From the NCBI GenBank assembly GCA_019459505.1, contig JAIBEV010000041.1, forward strand, positions 39,823-103,822: a stretch of 64,000 bases of DNA. The letters run 5' to 3'. This DNA is from Candidatus Paracaedibacteraceae bacterium. Lineage in GTDB: Bacteria > Pseudomonadota > Alphaproteobacteria > Paracaedibacterales > Paracaedibacteraceae. The notes below the pieces were generated by a model, which saw only the letters and a list, made by a program, of their open reading frames with translations, was not told the DNA's origin and searched no databases. This document shows positions 56,906-64,000 of the stretch, in pieces. The translations under genes were made by a program, and so were the position numbers. The first letter of the stretch is position 1. Every line of letters begins with the position of its first letter.

Positions 56906-57949
56906 TTATTTCCCTCCGAAAGGTGAAAAGCCATAATAGCTTAGCCAGCGACCATCCGATTCAAACATAGAGCGTAAATCCGGGATCCCGTATTTTAACA
57001 TAGCAAAGCGATCAACACCAAATCCAAAGGCAAAGCCTTGGTATTCTTCTGGATCGATGCCACAGTTTTTAAGGACATTTGGGTGGACCATGCCACAGCC
57101 AAAAATTTCAAGCCAGTCATTACCCTGGCCAAATTTGATACCGCCACCGCTGCGATCACACCCTATATCCATTTCAGCAGATGGTTCTGTAAAGGGGAAA
57201 AAGCTCGGACGAAAGCGGAACTTAAGATTTTCTTTTTCAAAGAAGTGCTTGCAAAAATCAATGACAGTTCCTTTTAAATGACCAAAGTTAATGCCCTTAT
57301 CAATGACTAACCCTTCGATCTGGTGAAACATAGGTGTGTGAGTGGCGTCATAATCATTCCGATAAACTCGGCCTGGTGCTAAAATTCTAAGGGGCGGTTG
57401 TTGTTGACGCATGGTGCGAATTTGAACGGTTGACGTATGCGTTCGCAAGAGTTTGCGAATTCCCGATTCATCAGGCATTAGATAGAATGTATCATGGGAT
57501 TGGCGAGCCGGATGATGGTCTGGCATATTAAGGGCCGAAAAGTTGTGATCCTCATCGTCAATTTCGGGCCCACTTGCAATCTCAAAACCAAAATTAGAAA
57601 AGTAAGCAATAATTTCATTCATGACTTGAGAAATGGGGTGGATACTGCCGATCGATTCAGGGCGAATTGACAGTGTAACATCTACCTTTTCTTTAAGGAG
57701 ACGATCAGCAAGTTCTGCTTCTTCCAGCTGAGCTTTACGGTGTTCGATGGCATCTGTAATGACAAGCTTTAAATGATTGATCTCGGCGCCTTTTTCCTTA
57801 CGCTCTTCAGGGGCTAAACTTCCCAATGTTTTTAGAAGAGAAGTAATTTCTCCTGATTTTCCCAGTAAACGGATTCTTAATTCCTCTAAATCACGAAGTG
57901 ATTGGCTGGCCTGAACTTCCCTGTGCCATTGCTGTAATTGCTGCGACAT
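56906..57949 (-). CDS. pheS: phenylalanine--tRNA ligase alpha subunit
   Basis: The alpha subunit carries the class II catalytic site. The 347-residue protein from ATG 57949 has an N-terminal coiled coil ([20 protein letters not shown]), motif 2 ([20 protein letters not shown]), and motif 3 ([18 protein letters not shown]). A TTG at 57961 would add four residues. The AGAAGG upstream supports either. It leads the pheS-pheT pair, which ends at the hairpin region after 54527. Confidence 0.96.
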   Translation of the reverse strand: MSQQLQQWHREVQASQSLRDLEELRIRLLGKSGEITSLLKTLGSLAPEERKEKGAEINHLKLVITDAIEHRKAQLEEAELADRLLKEKVDVTLSIRPESIGSIHPISQVMNEIIAYFSNFGFEIASGPEIDDEDHNFSALNMPDHHPARQSHDTFYLMPDESGIRKLLRTHTSTVQIRTMRQQQPPLRILAPGRVYRNDYDATHTPMFHQIEGLVIDKGINFGHLKGTVIDFCKHFFEKENLKFRFRPSFFPFTEPSAEMDIGCDRSGGGIKFGQGNDWLEIFGCGMVHPNVLKNCGIDPEEYQGFAFGFGVDRFAMLKYGIPDLRSMFESDGRWLSYYGFSPFGGK

Positions 57950-58314
57950 CGACCTTCTCAATAAGCAAAAAAAATTTCCCTAATTTTAACACAGCCCACT
58001 AAAATGGGGAAGGGTTATGATAAAATAGTTTAAGCCGTTTATTTTATAATTTTTTTGCCTGTGATCGCCATTGTAATTGCTGACCACATTCAAAAAAATG
58101 TTAGCCATAAATGGCTGCGTCATTGATTTCCTGTTTAATTGATAAAAAGGGAAGACTTTATTGTAAAATTTATATTGAAATAAAATCTGTTGCACATTCC
58201 CCTAATTCATAGCAACACGTAATAATTTTTTGATTAATTAACTGTAGGGAGGAGCGGATAAGCTCCTAGGGGGGCGGCACCATTTTTATAAGAATGGTCT
58301 TTTTAACAACCGAC
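57950..58314. other. intergenic region upstream of pheS
   Basis: These 365 bases are AT-rich and hold no gene I can support. A short palindromic AGGAGC-GCTCCT dyad lies at 58252-58269, and ACCATT-AATGGT with a T-run follows at about 58278-58303, possibly a terminator reading rightwards. The pheS promoter should lie here. Confidence 0.45.
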
Positions 58315-58755
58315 TTAAACTTTGCTATTGGCATTTAAATTCTTGAGTATATTCTCATCCGCCTCAAAATATTTTATTAATTCAGCTGTTACATCATACA
58401 AAAGCATGTAAACAGATTTTCTAATGCAACTATTCTTCTTATTGAATTTATAAATAGAGTTACAATTGCGGACAAAATTCTGGAGAATTTCATCGTAAGG
58501 GGATACGCCCAATGTTGCTTGCTTAAGGGCGTCAAAATTCTCATCTTTATACTGAGATAAAATATTACTTTTGTTTTCTCTCGTCGATAAGAAATCTAGG
58601 TCCTTTTGAATATTGTCAACAGTTGTGGGAATTTCCTCAATGATCTTTCCCGCGTAAGTTTGTGTATGTCCTTTAAGTTTTCTGTATTTACACTCCAACT
58701 CTTGTGCGTGTCCCTGTAAAATAATTAATCCTACAAGACTTAATATTTTAAACAT
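58315..58755 (-). CDS. small exported protein with cysteines
   Basis: A 146-residue protein starts behind an excellent AAGGAGATT site. The signal peptide (MFKILSLVGLIILQGHAQE) is short. The mature part has four cysteines (ECKYRK, NCNSIY, SCIRKS) and helical segments (ALKQATLGVSPYDEILQNFV, VYMLLYDVTAELIKYFE), so disulfides are likely. It resembles no family I know. It lies immediately downstream of the Nudix gene on the same strand, 87 bases away, and may share a transcript. Confidence 0.7.
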   Translation of the reverse strand: MFKILSLVGLIILQGHAQELECKYRKLKGHTQTYAGKIIEEIPTTVDNIQKDLDFLSTRENKSNILSQYKDENFDALKQATLGVSPYDEILQNFVRNCNSIYKFNKKNSCIRKSVYMLLYDVTAELIKYFEADENILKNLNANSKV

Positions 58756-58842
58756 CGTAAATCTCCTTAGTAGATTTATAATATAATATGTTTATAAATC
58801 TTGTCTAAATTTTTTAAGTATTTTCTAGTATGAAAACTGTTA

Positions 58843-59376
58843 TTAAAAACACCCAACTGTATTTAAAATAATCTCTCGAACTTCATCATTACTCATGCTC
58901 ATGACATCTTTATCTTCTAGTTTTTTATACCAGCTCTTGTTCTGGTAGAACTTTTTTAAGTGCTCTGGCAATCTTTTAAGCAATGACATGTTATAAATAG
59001 GGAAGAAGCCACTTGCGAGTTCTTTAACAGTAATCCAACGACAAACACCTTCGCCTTGGCCCGGCTTTAAAATAGGGCGTTCCAGAAGGATTCCATTTTC
59101 TGGATAAAATGTGATGACATCAAAAGGACCGTCTGAGGCCCGAAAAATGGGCGTCAGTGTAGAAGTGGTTAGATCTATACCTGTCTCTTCCAGCGTTTCG
59201 CGAATGGCAGCCTGATAAAAATTATCACCAATTTCTAACTTGCCGCCTGGCATGCCAAACGCTGTGGGATTGTTTTTACGGGCTGTGCCTACAATATAAC
59301 CATCTTTATCAAAAAGAAGAACGCAAGACACCATTTTCTGGCTAGCATGGGTTTTTATGATTTTTGCTCTCTTCAT
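58843..59376 (-). CDS. Nudix hydrolase
   Basis: The 177-residue protein has a complete Nudix box: GGKLEIGDNFYQAAIRETLE followed by ETGID (the G-x5-E-x7-R-E-x2-E-E-x-G pattern), preceded by SCVLLFDKDGYIVGTARKNN. Nudix enzymes hydrolyse nucleoside diphosphates linked to another group, such as NDP-sugars, ADP-ribose, dinucleotides or oxidised nucleotides. No signal peptide is present, so it is cytosolic. Its ATG overlaps the end of the PurA-like gene by 4 bases (ATGA), the strongest sign that the two are functionally linked. The substrate cannot be told. Confidence 0.92.
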   Translation of the reverse strand: MKRAKIIKTHASQKMVSCVLLFDKDGYIVGTARKNNPTAFGMPGGKLEIGDNFYQAAIRETLEETGIDLTTSTLTPIFRASDGPFDVITFYPENGILLERPILKPGQGEGVCRWITVKELASGFFPIYNMSLLKRLPEHLKKFYQNKSWYKKLEDKDVMSMSNDEVREIILNTVGCF

Positions 59377-60518
59377 TCCCCAAGCTTCATCGTAAATGGA
59401 TTTTGACGCATGATGGTATCACGGGCTGATGGACCGGTCGAAATGATCGCCACCGGAAGTTCAGCTTCTTTTTCTAGGAATTTGACAAAGATGCGATAAT
59501 TATGATCAAGATCTTGATAGATTTTTACCCCTTTGGAATGTTTCCAGCCCTTAAATTCTTTATAGATGGGTTTGATGTGATTTTGAAGCGATGGTTCTAG
59601 CGGCAAATTGTCGACAGATTTACCATTGACTTCATAACCAATACAGACTTTAACGGTCTCTAATCCATCTAGCAGTTCACCATTGACTAAGGCCAGCGCA
59701 GCGATACCATTAACTTTGATCTGCTGTTTTAAGGTAAAAAGATCGATGCAGGCGTCTCTATCGGGGGAATCTTTATAAAGGTCAACAACAGCCACCATAA
59801 GGTTGTCTTTAAATTTGAAGCCCAAATTAGCATCTTTATTGCCATCAATCAAAATTGGTTGTTCTGTTTTATGCAAGTTAATGAGATCAACAGTTATATC
59901 ACTTATATAGGGGGTAATTTTAGGGGCGTACTCTTTAAGGTATGCAACAATGGCGGTCGCTTTAAGTTCCGGTTTACCATAACCCCGTCGCAAAGCATTA
60001 TGATGGATCAGGAATCTTTCTACTTTTTTCTGAAGAACAGCACTATTTTCTTCATGGTCGAGACCAATCAAATCTTTGGTAAAAAACTTTGTATCTCCTA
60101 AGTGATAGAAATTACTATTTTCTAAACCTTGATGAATTGGGAGTATCAGAGAAGCATCCGCCGAAATTTTAAAATTGGTGGAGGAAATTTTTACCCCTTT
60201 TGCTTCATACTGCTGAATTTCTTGCGCTAAAGCTGCTGGCTCAATGGTTAGTCCTGGCCCTAAAAGGCATAAAACATTTTCTTTCTTAATGGCGGTGGGA
60301 ATTAAGCGAGAAGGAGAGACCCTCCAAGAGTCATTGGTTAATCGGTAAATAACGGTGGCTTTGTCAGCCAATAAGTCCGTAATTTTATTTTTTGCTTGAT
60401 CACTGGATTGAGTCTTAATAATGGTTACTGATTTTGCGATCTTTCCTTTGGCATAACCATTCGAACTATCTGTCAATAAGAGAAAGTTTATAAGAAGTAA
60501 GAGCGCCTTTTTAACCAT
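59373..60518 (-). CDS. exported adenylosuccinate synthetase (PurA)-like protein, probably non-catalytic
   Basis: The 381-residue protein begins with a signal peptide (ALLLLINFLLLTDSSNGYA). The rest aligns in order with adenylosuccinate synthetase: SSDQAKNKITDLLADKATVI (where PurA has GDEGKGK-I-DLLA), GPGLTIEPAALAQEI, ISADASLILPIHQ, ITPYISDITVDL, VNGIAALALVNGELLDGLET, VKVCIGYEVNGK, KEFKGWKHSKGV, and STGPSARDTI near the C-terminus. PurA joins IMP and aspartate using GTP. The GDEGKGK loop with the catalytic aspartate reads SSDQAKNK (38-45), the NAGHT histidine loop reads DSWRVS (63-68), and the GTTTGRPRRCGW loop is replaced by a shorter DSPDRDACIDLF. Catalysis is unlikely. It overlaps the Nudix gene. 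Confidence 0.82.
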   Translation of the reverse strand: MVKKALLLLINFLLLTDSSNGYAKGKIAKSVTIIKTQSSDQAKNKITDLLADKATVIYRLTNDSWRVSPSRLIPTAIKKENVLCLLGPGLTIEPAALAQEIQQYEAKGVKISSTNFKISADASLILPIHQGLENSNFYHLGDTKFFTKDLIGLDHEENSAVLQKKVERFLIHHNALRRGYGKPELKATAIVAYLKEYAPKITPYISDITVDLINLHKTEQPILIDGNKDANLGFKFKDNLMVAVVDLYKDSPDRDACIDLFTLKQQIKVNGIAALALVNGELLDGLETVKVCIGYEVNGKSVDNLPLEPSLQNHIKPIYKEFKGWKHSKGVKIYQDLDHNYRIFVKFLEKEAELPVAIISTGPSARDTIMRQNPFTMKLGE

Positions 60519-60618
60519 AAGGTATGGAACTGCTATAAGGTGAACAACAGATATGTTATATCGTCCATCGTTTGTTAATTCAATCAGATTATTTTAAATA
60601 CCGTTTAAAATAGGTTTG

Positions 60619-61305
60619 TTACCGAATCGATTTGAAAAGTTTTTCAGAATGACATCCTATGTTGCTAATTGTAACAGGATAGTTTTGATTTTTATATTTC
60701 TCAAAGGCTTTTGTGGTCTTTATACCTTTTCTTTTGTAAATCTCTGCCCGAACCGTATCGATCATAGTGTGGAAATCCAAATTATTGGATTGTTCTAATG
60801 TTTTTCCGAATTTCATACGAATCATAAGACTGACCTGTTCGGATGCTTTATGGGGAGGGTAAGTTCTCAATTCTGGATAAAGAAGGGCAAAATAGTTTGC
60901 TAGAACATTGCGAACTGATCCAATATTACGTTTATGAGCTTCCCCCTTTGTCTGTTCAAAAAATACAATGTTAAGGGTGTTGATGTTATCTGGTGTTAAG
61001 GTAGAATTGCTATTGCCTTCAAAGGTAAATTTAGCAAACAGAGGAGCCATACAAACATCATGTAAGCGTTCATCCCTCATATCCGCTGTTGCCACAGATA
61101 AGGGCTTTAAAGGTTGATTGTTTTTGCATAATTCTGGATGATTGGTACAAAAGCTACTTGCACATTTTTTTCCCACAGATTTGCAGTTATTACATTTTTG
61201 CATGTAATAACTTAGATCAGCACACTTGGTGGTATTGCAGTCTATTAAACAAATACTTAAAGCCTGTGTTGTAAGCAGAGTAATAATAGCAATTATTTTT
61301 TTCAT
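60619..61305 (-). CDS. exported cysteine-rich protein
   Basis: From ATG 61305, which has an AAGGAGCC site, the product has 228 residues. A signal peptide (KIIAIITLLTTQALS) is followed by eight cysteines within about 50 residues (ICLIDCNTTKC, KCNNCKSVGKKC, SFCTNHPELC). The C-terminal domain has MAPLFAKFTFEGNSN, SVRNVLANYFALLYPELRTY and LDFHTMIDTVRAEIYKRKGI, and ends near IGCHSEKLFKSIR. The cysteine cluster could be a disulfide-rich or metal-binding module. No family is recognised. It lies about 100 bases upstream of the PurA-like gene on the same strand. Confidence 0.72.
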   Translation of the reverse strand: MKKIIAIITLLTTQALSICLIDCNTTKCADLSYYMQKCNNCKSVGKKCASSFCTNHPELCKNNQPLKPLSVATADMRDERLHDVCMAPLFAKFTFEGNSNSTLTPDNINTLNIVFFEQTKGEAHKRNIGSVRNVLANYFALLYPELRTYPPHKASEQVSLMIRMKFGKTLEQSNNLDFHTMIDTVRAEIYKRKGIKTTKAFEKYKNQNYPVTISNIGCHSEKLFKSIR

Positions 61306-61371
61306 GAGTGGCTCCTTCACCATTTAGTCTAGGAAAGAGAAGTTGATAATTGGTGAAGGAAATAAAACTTT

Positions 61372-62415
61372 TTAGTCGTAAGCCCGACGGTTCATATTAT
61401 AAATTACCATTAACATTAAGCCTAAAACCACCACGGCTACCCCTTGATGTAAGGTGCCGAGACTAACAGGAACAACGTGCAATAAGGTGGTGATCCCCAG
61501 AATAACCTGAAAGATGATGGCAATAATCATCAGCTTGGCCGATTCCCTGACAATTTTACCGTAGGGGGCGCGCCTTATCCCTATCATGGCAGAAATAACT
61601 AATATCATGGTGATAACAGCAAGGGTGCGATGAACCCATTGAACCGTTGCAGGGTTTTCCAAGAAGTTTAGCCATGTGGGGGAGAGATAATCCCATTCAG
61701 ACGGTATAAAGTCACCCCCCATGAGGGGATATGTATTATACATTTTACCGGCTTTCAAGCCTGCAACAAACCCACCATAAATAATCGTGAGGACAACGGC
61801 TAAGGCTGAAAAGTGAACCAGCATGACAATGGTTTTACTGGCGGGTGATTTGGTAATTTTCTCTTGAGGATAAAGATGGCGTAAGCCTGCAAAAAACAAG
61901 ACACCAAATAAGATTAACGCTAAAACCAGATGGACCGTTAGACGATAATGGCTAACGCTTGGGTCTTTGACTAAACCACTTTTCACCATGTACCATCCCA
62001 TAAAGCCTTGTGCCATTCCTAAGAGGGCGACACCGACCGACATTTTTTTTAATCCAGACGTTAACTGTCCTCGGGCCCAGAAATAAAGGAGTGGGATAAA
62101 GAAGAATAAGCCAATCAAGCGCCCCAGTAACCGGTGAGAATATTCCATAAAGAAAATAAATTTAAATTCAGATAAGGTCATGCCTTGATTAATCAGTTGG
62201 TATTCTGGAAATTGTTGATATTTTGCAAATTCTTCCAGCCACGCGGCTTCGGTAAAGGGGGGAATGATCCCGACAAGGGGTTTCCACTCAACAATTGATA
62301 AGCCTGAATGGGTTAATCGTGTCGCCCCCCCTAACATAATCATTAGCCAAATAAGAAAACATGAGCCAAATAACCAAACGGTAATGCCGTTGCGTGTTTT
62401 TGGTGAATCTTTCAT
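61372..62415 (-). CDS. ctaA: heme A synthase (COX15/CtaA)
   Basis: Heme A synthase oxidises heme O to heme A for cytochrome c oxidase. The protein has 347 residues from ATG 62415, behind GAGGATTTTT, with eight membrane segments. Conserved elements are GGATRLTHSGLSIVEWKPL, EYSHRLLGRLIGLFFF, GLVKDPSVSHYRLTVHLVLA, GLKAGKMYNTYPLMGGDFIP and VQWVHRTLAVITMIL, which carry the heme-ligating histidines. An upstream ATG at 62427 adds four residues. The presence of the enzyme implies an aa3-type oxidase elsewhere in the genome. Confidence 0.96.
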   Translation of the reverse strand: MKDSPKTRNGITVWLFGSCFLIWLMIMLGGATRLTHSGLSIVEWKPLVGIIPPFTEAAWLEEFAKYQQFPEYQLINQGMTLSEFKFIFFMEYSHRLLGRLIGLFFFIPLLYFWARGQLTSGLKKMSVGVALLGMAQGFMGWYMVKSGLVKDPSVSHYRLTVHLVLALILFGVLFFAGLRHLYPQEKITKSPASKTIVMLVHFSALAVVLTIIYGGFVAGLKAGKMYNTYPLMGGDFIPSEWDYLSPTWLNFLENPATVQWVHRTLAVITMILVISAMIGIRRAPYGKIVRESAKLMIIAIIFQVILGITTLLHVVPVSLGTLHQGVAVVVLGLMLMVIYNMNRRAYD

Positions 62416-62503
62416 AAAAATCCTCAAAAAAATAAAATAATATTCAAAATAGTTATAGCCTGAGATATAATGAATTTAAACAGGGAATCGGAGTTTTTTT
62501 GTC

Positions 62504-63091
62504 ATGAAATCTATTTTATTTGCAGCGACTTTGTTATCTTCTTCTATGGCTGCAACACTTGCAGTCAAAGGACCTTTGACGGAAAAGTCAGCCTATCACC
62601 TCCATGAAGTCTTTGTGCAGAACAGTGGGGCAAAGCTGGAAGGGGCTCCCTACACACAATACAATGTAACGCTTGGCTATATTACGAATGTTGATCCTCA
62701 AGATTCTGATCAATTGACAAAAGTGATCAATAGGTGGTTAGAGGGGAACAGGGATAAAGTTCGCGGCATGAAGTTTCGAGCGGATAGAGCTGAATCGGAT
62801 GCTAAGCGAGTTATGATTGCGGGCGAGCATATAACCAATGAATTTTATTGCCTGCGTGATGGATTGCGAACGGCGGTTGAAGCGGCAAAAGTCCCCAGTG
62901 GTCGCCACTATACGCTTGCTTTAAATTCTAGAGGTATCTTTGTTCCTTCAATATACATTGGGGATATTACAGGGTTCAAGCCCCAGCAGGTGACTCGGAC
63001 CATTAATCGCCGTATTGAACAATCGAATATTATTCACAATGATCCCTATTTTGAAGTAGAAGTCGATAATCTAAAACTTTCTCAGAATTAA
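62504..63091 (+). CDS. small exported protein of unknown function
   Basis: The 195-residue protein has a signal peptide (ILFAATLLSSSMAATLA) and a mature domain of mixed structure: HEVFVQNSGAKLEGAPYTQY, LEGNRDKVRGMKFRADRAES, EFYCLRDGLRTAVEAAKVPS, YTLALNSRGIFVPSIYIGDI and TGFKPQQVTRTINRRIEQSN. Composition is even, with many charged residues, and suggests a folded periplasmic or secreted protein. No family is recognised. It diverges from ctaA with 88 bases between the starts. Confidence 0.72.
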   Translation: MKSILFAATLLSSSMAATLAVKGPLTEKSAYHLHEVFVQNSGAKLEGAPYTQYNVTLGYITNVDPQDSDQLTKVINRWLEGNRDKVRGMKFRADRAESDAKRVMIAGEHITNEFYCLRDGLRTAVEAAKVPSGRHYTLALNSRGIFVPSIYIGDITGFKPQQVTRTINRRIEQSNIIHNDPYFEVEVDNLKLSQN

Positions 63092-63115
63092 AGGGGTAGA
63101 AGTTAGGCAAAGTTG

Positions 63116-63646
63116 TTAGAATTTGCCTGACTGCTTTTGGTTGATAATTGTGCTATCAAAAGCATAAGGAATAACCACAAAAGAAGCTAAGATGGTTAAA
63201 ATCCCTTGAATAAGTTCATTTTCTTGTCGCAACCAGCCACAAAAGCCTAAATAGCTAAATAAATAGATCAAAAAAGCGCCGGGCCCTAAAATTAAAAATG
63301 GTTTCTAAATCGACGCGTAGGTAATCCTAAATCCTTTAAAGGGAATGGATGGTAGGCGGCGCAGGGCAATAAATATTAAAGGCAAGCTGATAACTGCATT
63401 CAGTGTTTCTATGAGAATAATTCTAGAAAAAGAGAAGACTGGAATCTCACTACTTTCCGATAAATTGAAGAGAGTTAAAACAAAATGACGGCAGGTTTCT
63501 AGCCACCCCAGCTTTAAGCAATAAAGAAGGATCAAGCTGAAGAGTGATACTAAGTAGAAATATAAAGTAAGGCTATATATAAACGTACGCCAATTAACAG
63601 AGTACCAGATCTTTAAGTATGTTTTGAACTGCATAGGTCTTTGCAA
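63116..63646 (-). pseudogene. multi-span membrane protein split by an amber codon
   Basis: The first frame (63305-63646, 113 codons) encodes a hydrophobic protein with two or three membrane segments (FIYSLTLYFYLVSLFSLILL and IILIETLNAVISLPLIFIAL), ending ITYASI at TAG 63305-63307. The same frame continues without a gap to TAA at 63116 for another 62 codons: KPFLILGPGAFLIYLFSYLG, FCGWLRQENELIQGILTILA and SFVVIPYAFDSTI. Together they would form a 176-residue membrane protein. Only one base separates TAG from a sense codon. No family is recognised. Confidence 0.6.
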
Positions 63647-63767
63647 CTAAGAAGTGTAAAAGGAAGAGGAGGGAAGGAAGATGTTCTTCCCCTTATACTG
63701 CCCCTAGTTTAGAAAAGAGTTGAAACAAAGGAATGTTTTTGTTTAATTAAGTAAAAGCAAGACAAAA

Positions 63768-64000
63768 ATGCAGCGACGACAATTGACAAGTGAGAAGAAG
63801 GCCCTGATAGTTCTTTCGGGCTTAAAAGGCCAATCAGTAGCTTCTATTTGTAATGAACATGGCATCAGCCAGTCCCAATATTATCAGTGGAAAGATCAAT
63901 TTCTAGCAAACGCTTGTAAGGCCTTTGATGTTGATAAAGTTAGCCAGAAACAAGCACGCTTGGAATGTGAGAACCAAAAACTTAAAGGGTTGGTTGGGGA
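63768..64000 (+). mobile_element. IS transposase (IS3-type OrfA), partial
   Basis: The gene runs off the right edge. It starts at ATG 63768 and reads RRQLTSEKKALIVLSGLKGQ, SVASICNEHGISQSQYYQWK, then CENQKLKGL. The helix-turn-helix with the SxxQYYxWK motif, followed by a coiled-coil, is typical of OrfA (InsE-type) of IS3-family elements. The second frame and the terminal repeat lie outside. The left end probably lies in the 63650-63767 region, but I cannot identify the inverted repeat with confidence. Confidence 0.82.

Noticed and set aside
57986..58195. 69-codon minus-strand frame upstream of pheS
   Set aside because: AT-rich composition, no ribosome-binding site and no domain; more likely non-coding.

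Overview
The window looks like part of the chromosome of an AT-rich intracellular alphaproteobacterium, most like the Holosporales/Paracaedibacter-type symbionts of amoebae. This placement is inferred from gene content; no rRNA is present. Supporting signs are alphaproteobacterial neighbourhoods (tolC next to popZ, bolA next to grxD, mlaD next to a DUF2155 gene), a very long NAD-glutamate dehydrogenase, and housekeeping genes mixed with many signal-peptide proteins that I cannot assign to a family.

Layout. 0-5.2 kb: a partial DUF488 gene, a DUF155/RMND1-like membrane protein, glmM with an overlapping sugar transferase, then purC-like, bolA and grxD on the minus strand. 5.4-8.5 kb: an autotransporter gene carrying one stop and three frameshifts. 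8.5-13.6 kb: SNF2 helicase, suhB, efp and class I aldolase (minus). 14-18 kb: a large exported protein, a lipoprotein and a proline-rich exported protein. 18.1-26.5 kb: ubiE, dut, an SH3 protein, znuC, znuB, tRNA-Gly and gdhB. 26.5-29.3 kb: a decayed region with dispersed GC-rich repeats and a frameshifted nuclease-toxin-like gene. 29.4-38 kb: gyrB, a BaiN-type flavoprotein, arfB (GGQ changed to GRQ), tRNA-Lys, a patatin lipoprotein, a DASS carrier and a DUF1207 outer-membrane protein.

38.3-47 kb: a frameshifted exported kinase-fold protein, an HMP-type ABC transporter overlapping miaA and a YgjP metallopeptidase, then dps, mlaD and DUF2155. 47.4-51 kb: popZ, tolC, a rhodanese, tRNA-Cys and tRNA-Glu. 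51-54.1 kb: two exported proteins of unknown role. 54.5-58 kb: pheS and pheT. 58.3-61.3 kb: a cluster of exported proteins that includes an adenylosuccinate-synthetase-like protein with a signal peptide and degraded active-site motifs, overlapping a Nudix hydrolase gene. 61.4-64 kb: ctaA, an exported protein, an amber-split membrane protein and the start of an IS transposase.

Together the genes show aerobic respiration (ubiE, ctaA), amino-acid catabolism (gdhB), uptake of zinc, a pyrimidine or thiamine precursor and dicarboxylates, and about a dozen exported proteins that could act at the host interface. The most unusual items are the exported PurA-like protein with its Nudix partner, the exported kinase-like and nuclease-like genes, and the GRQ form of ArfB. 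The frame breaks I found all shift in the same direction, several at G runs, so sequencing undercalls must be excluded before these genes are called dead.
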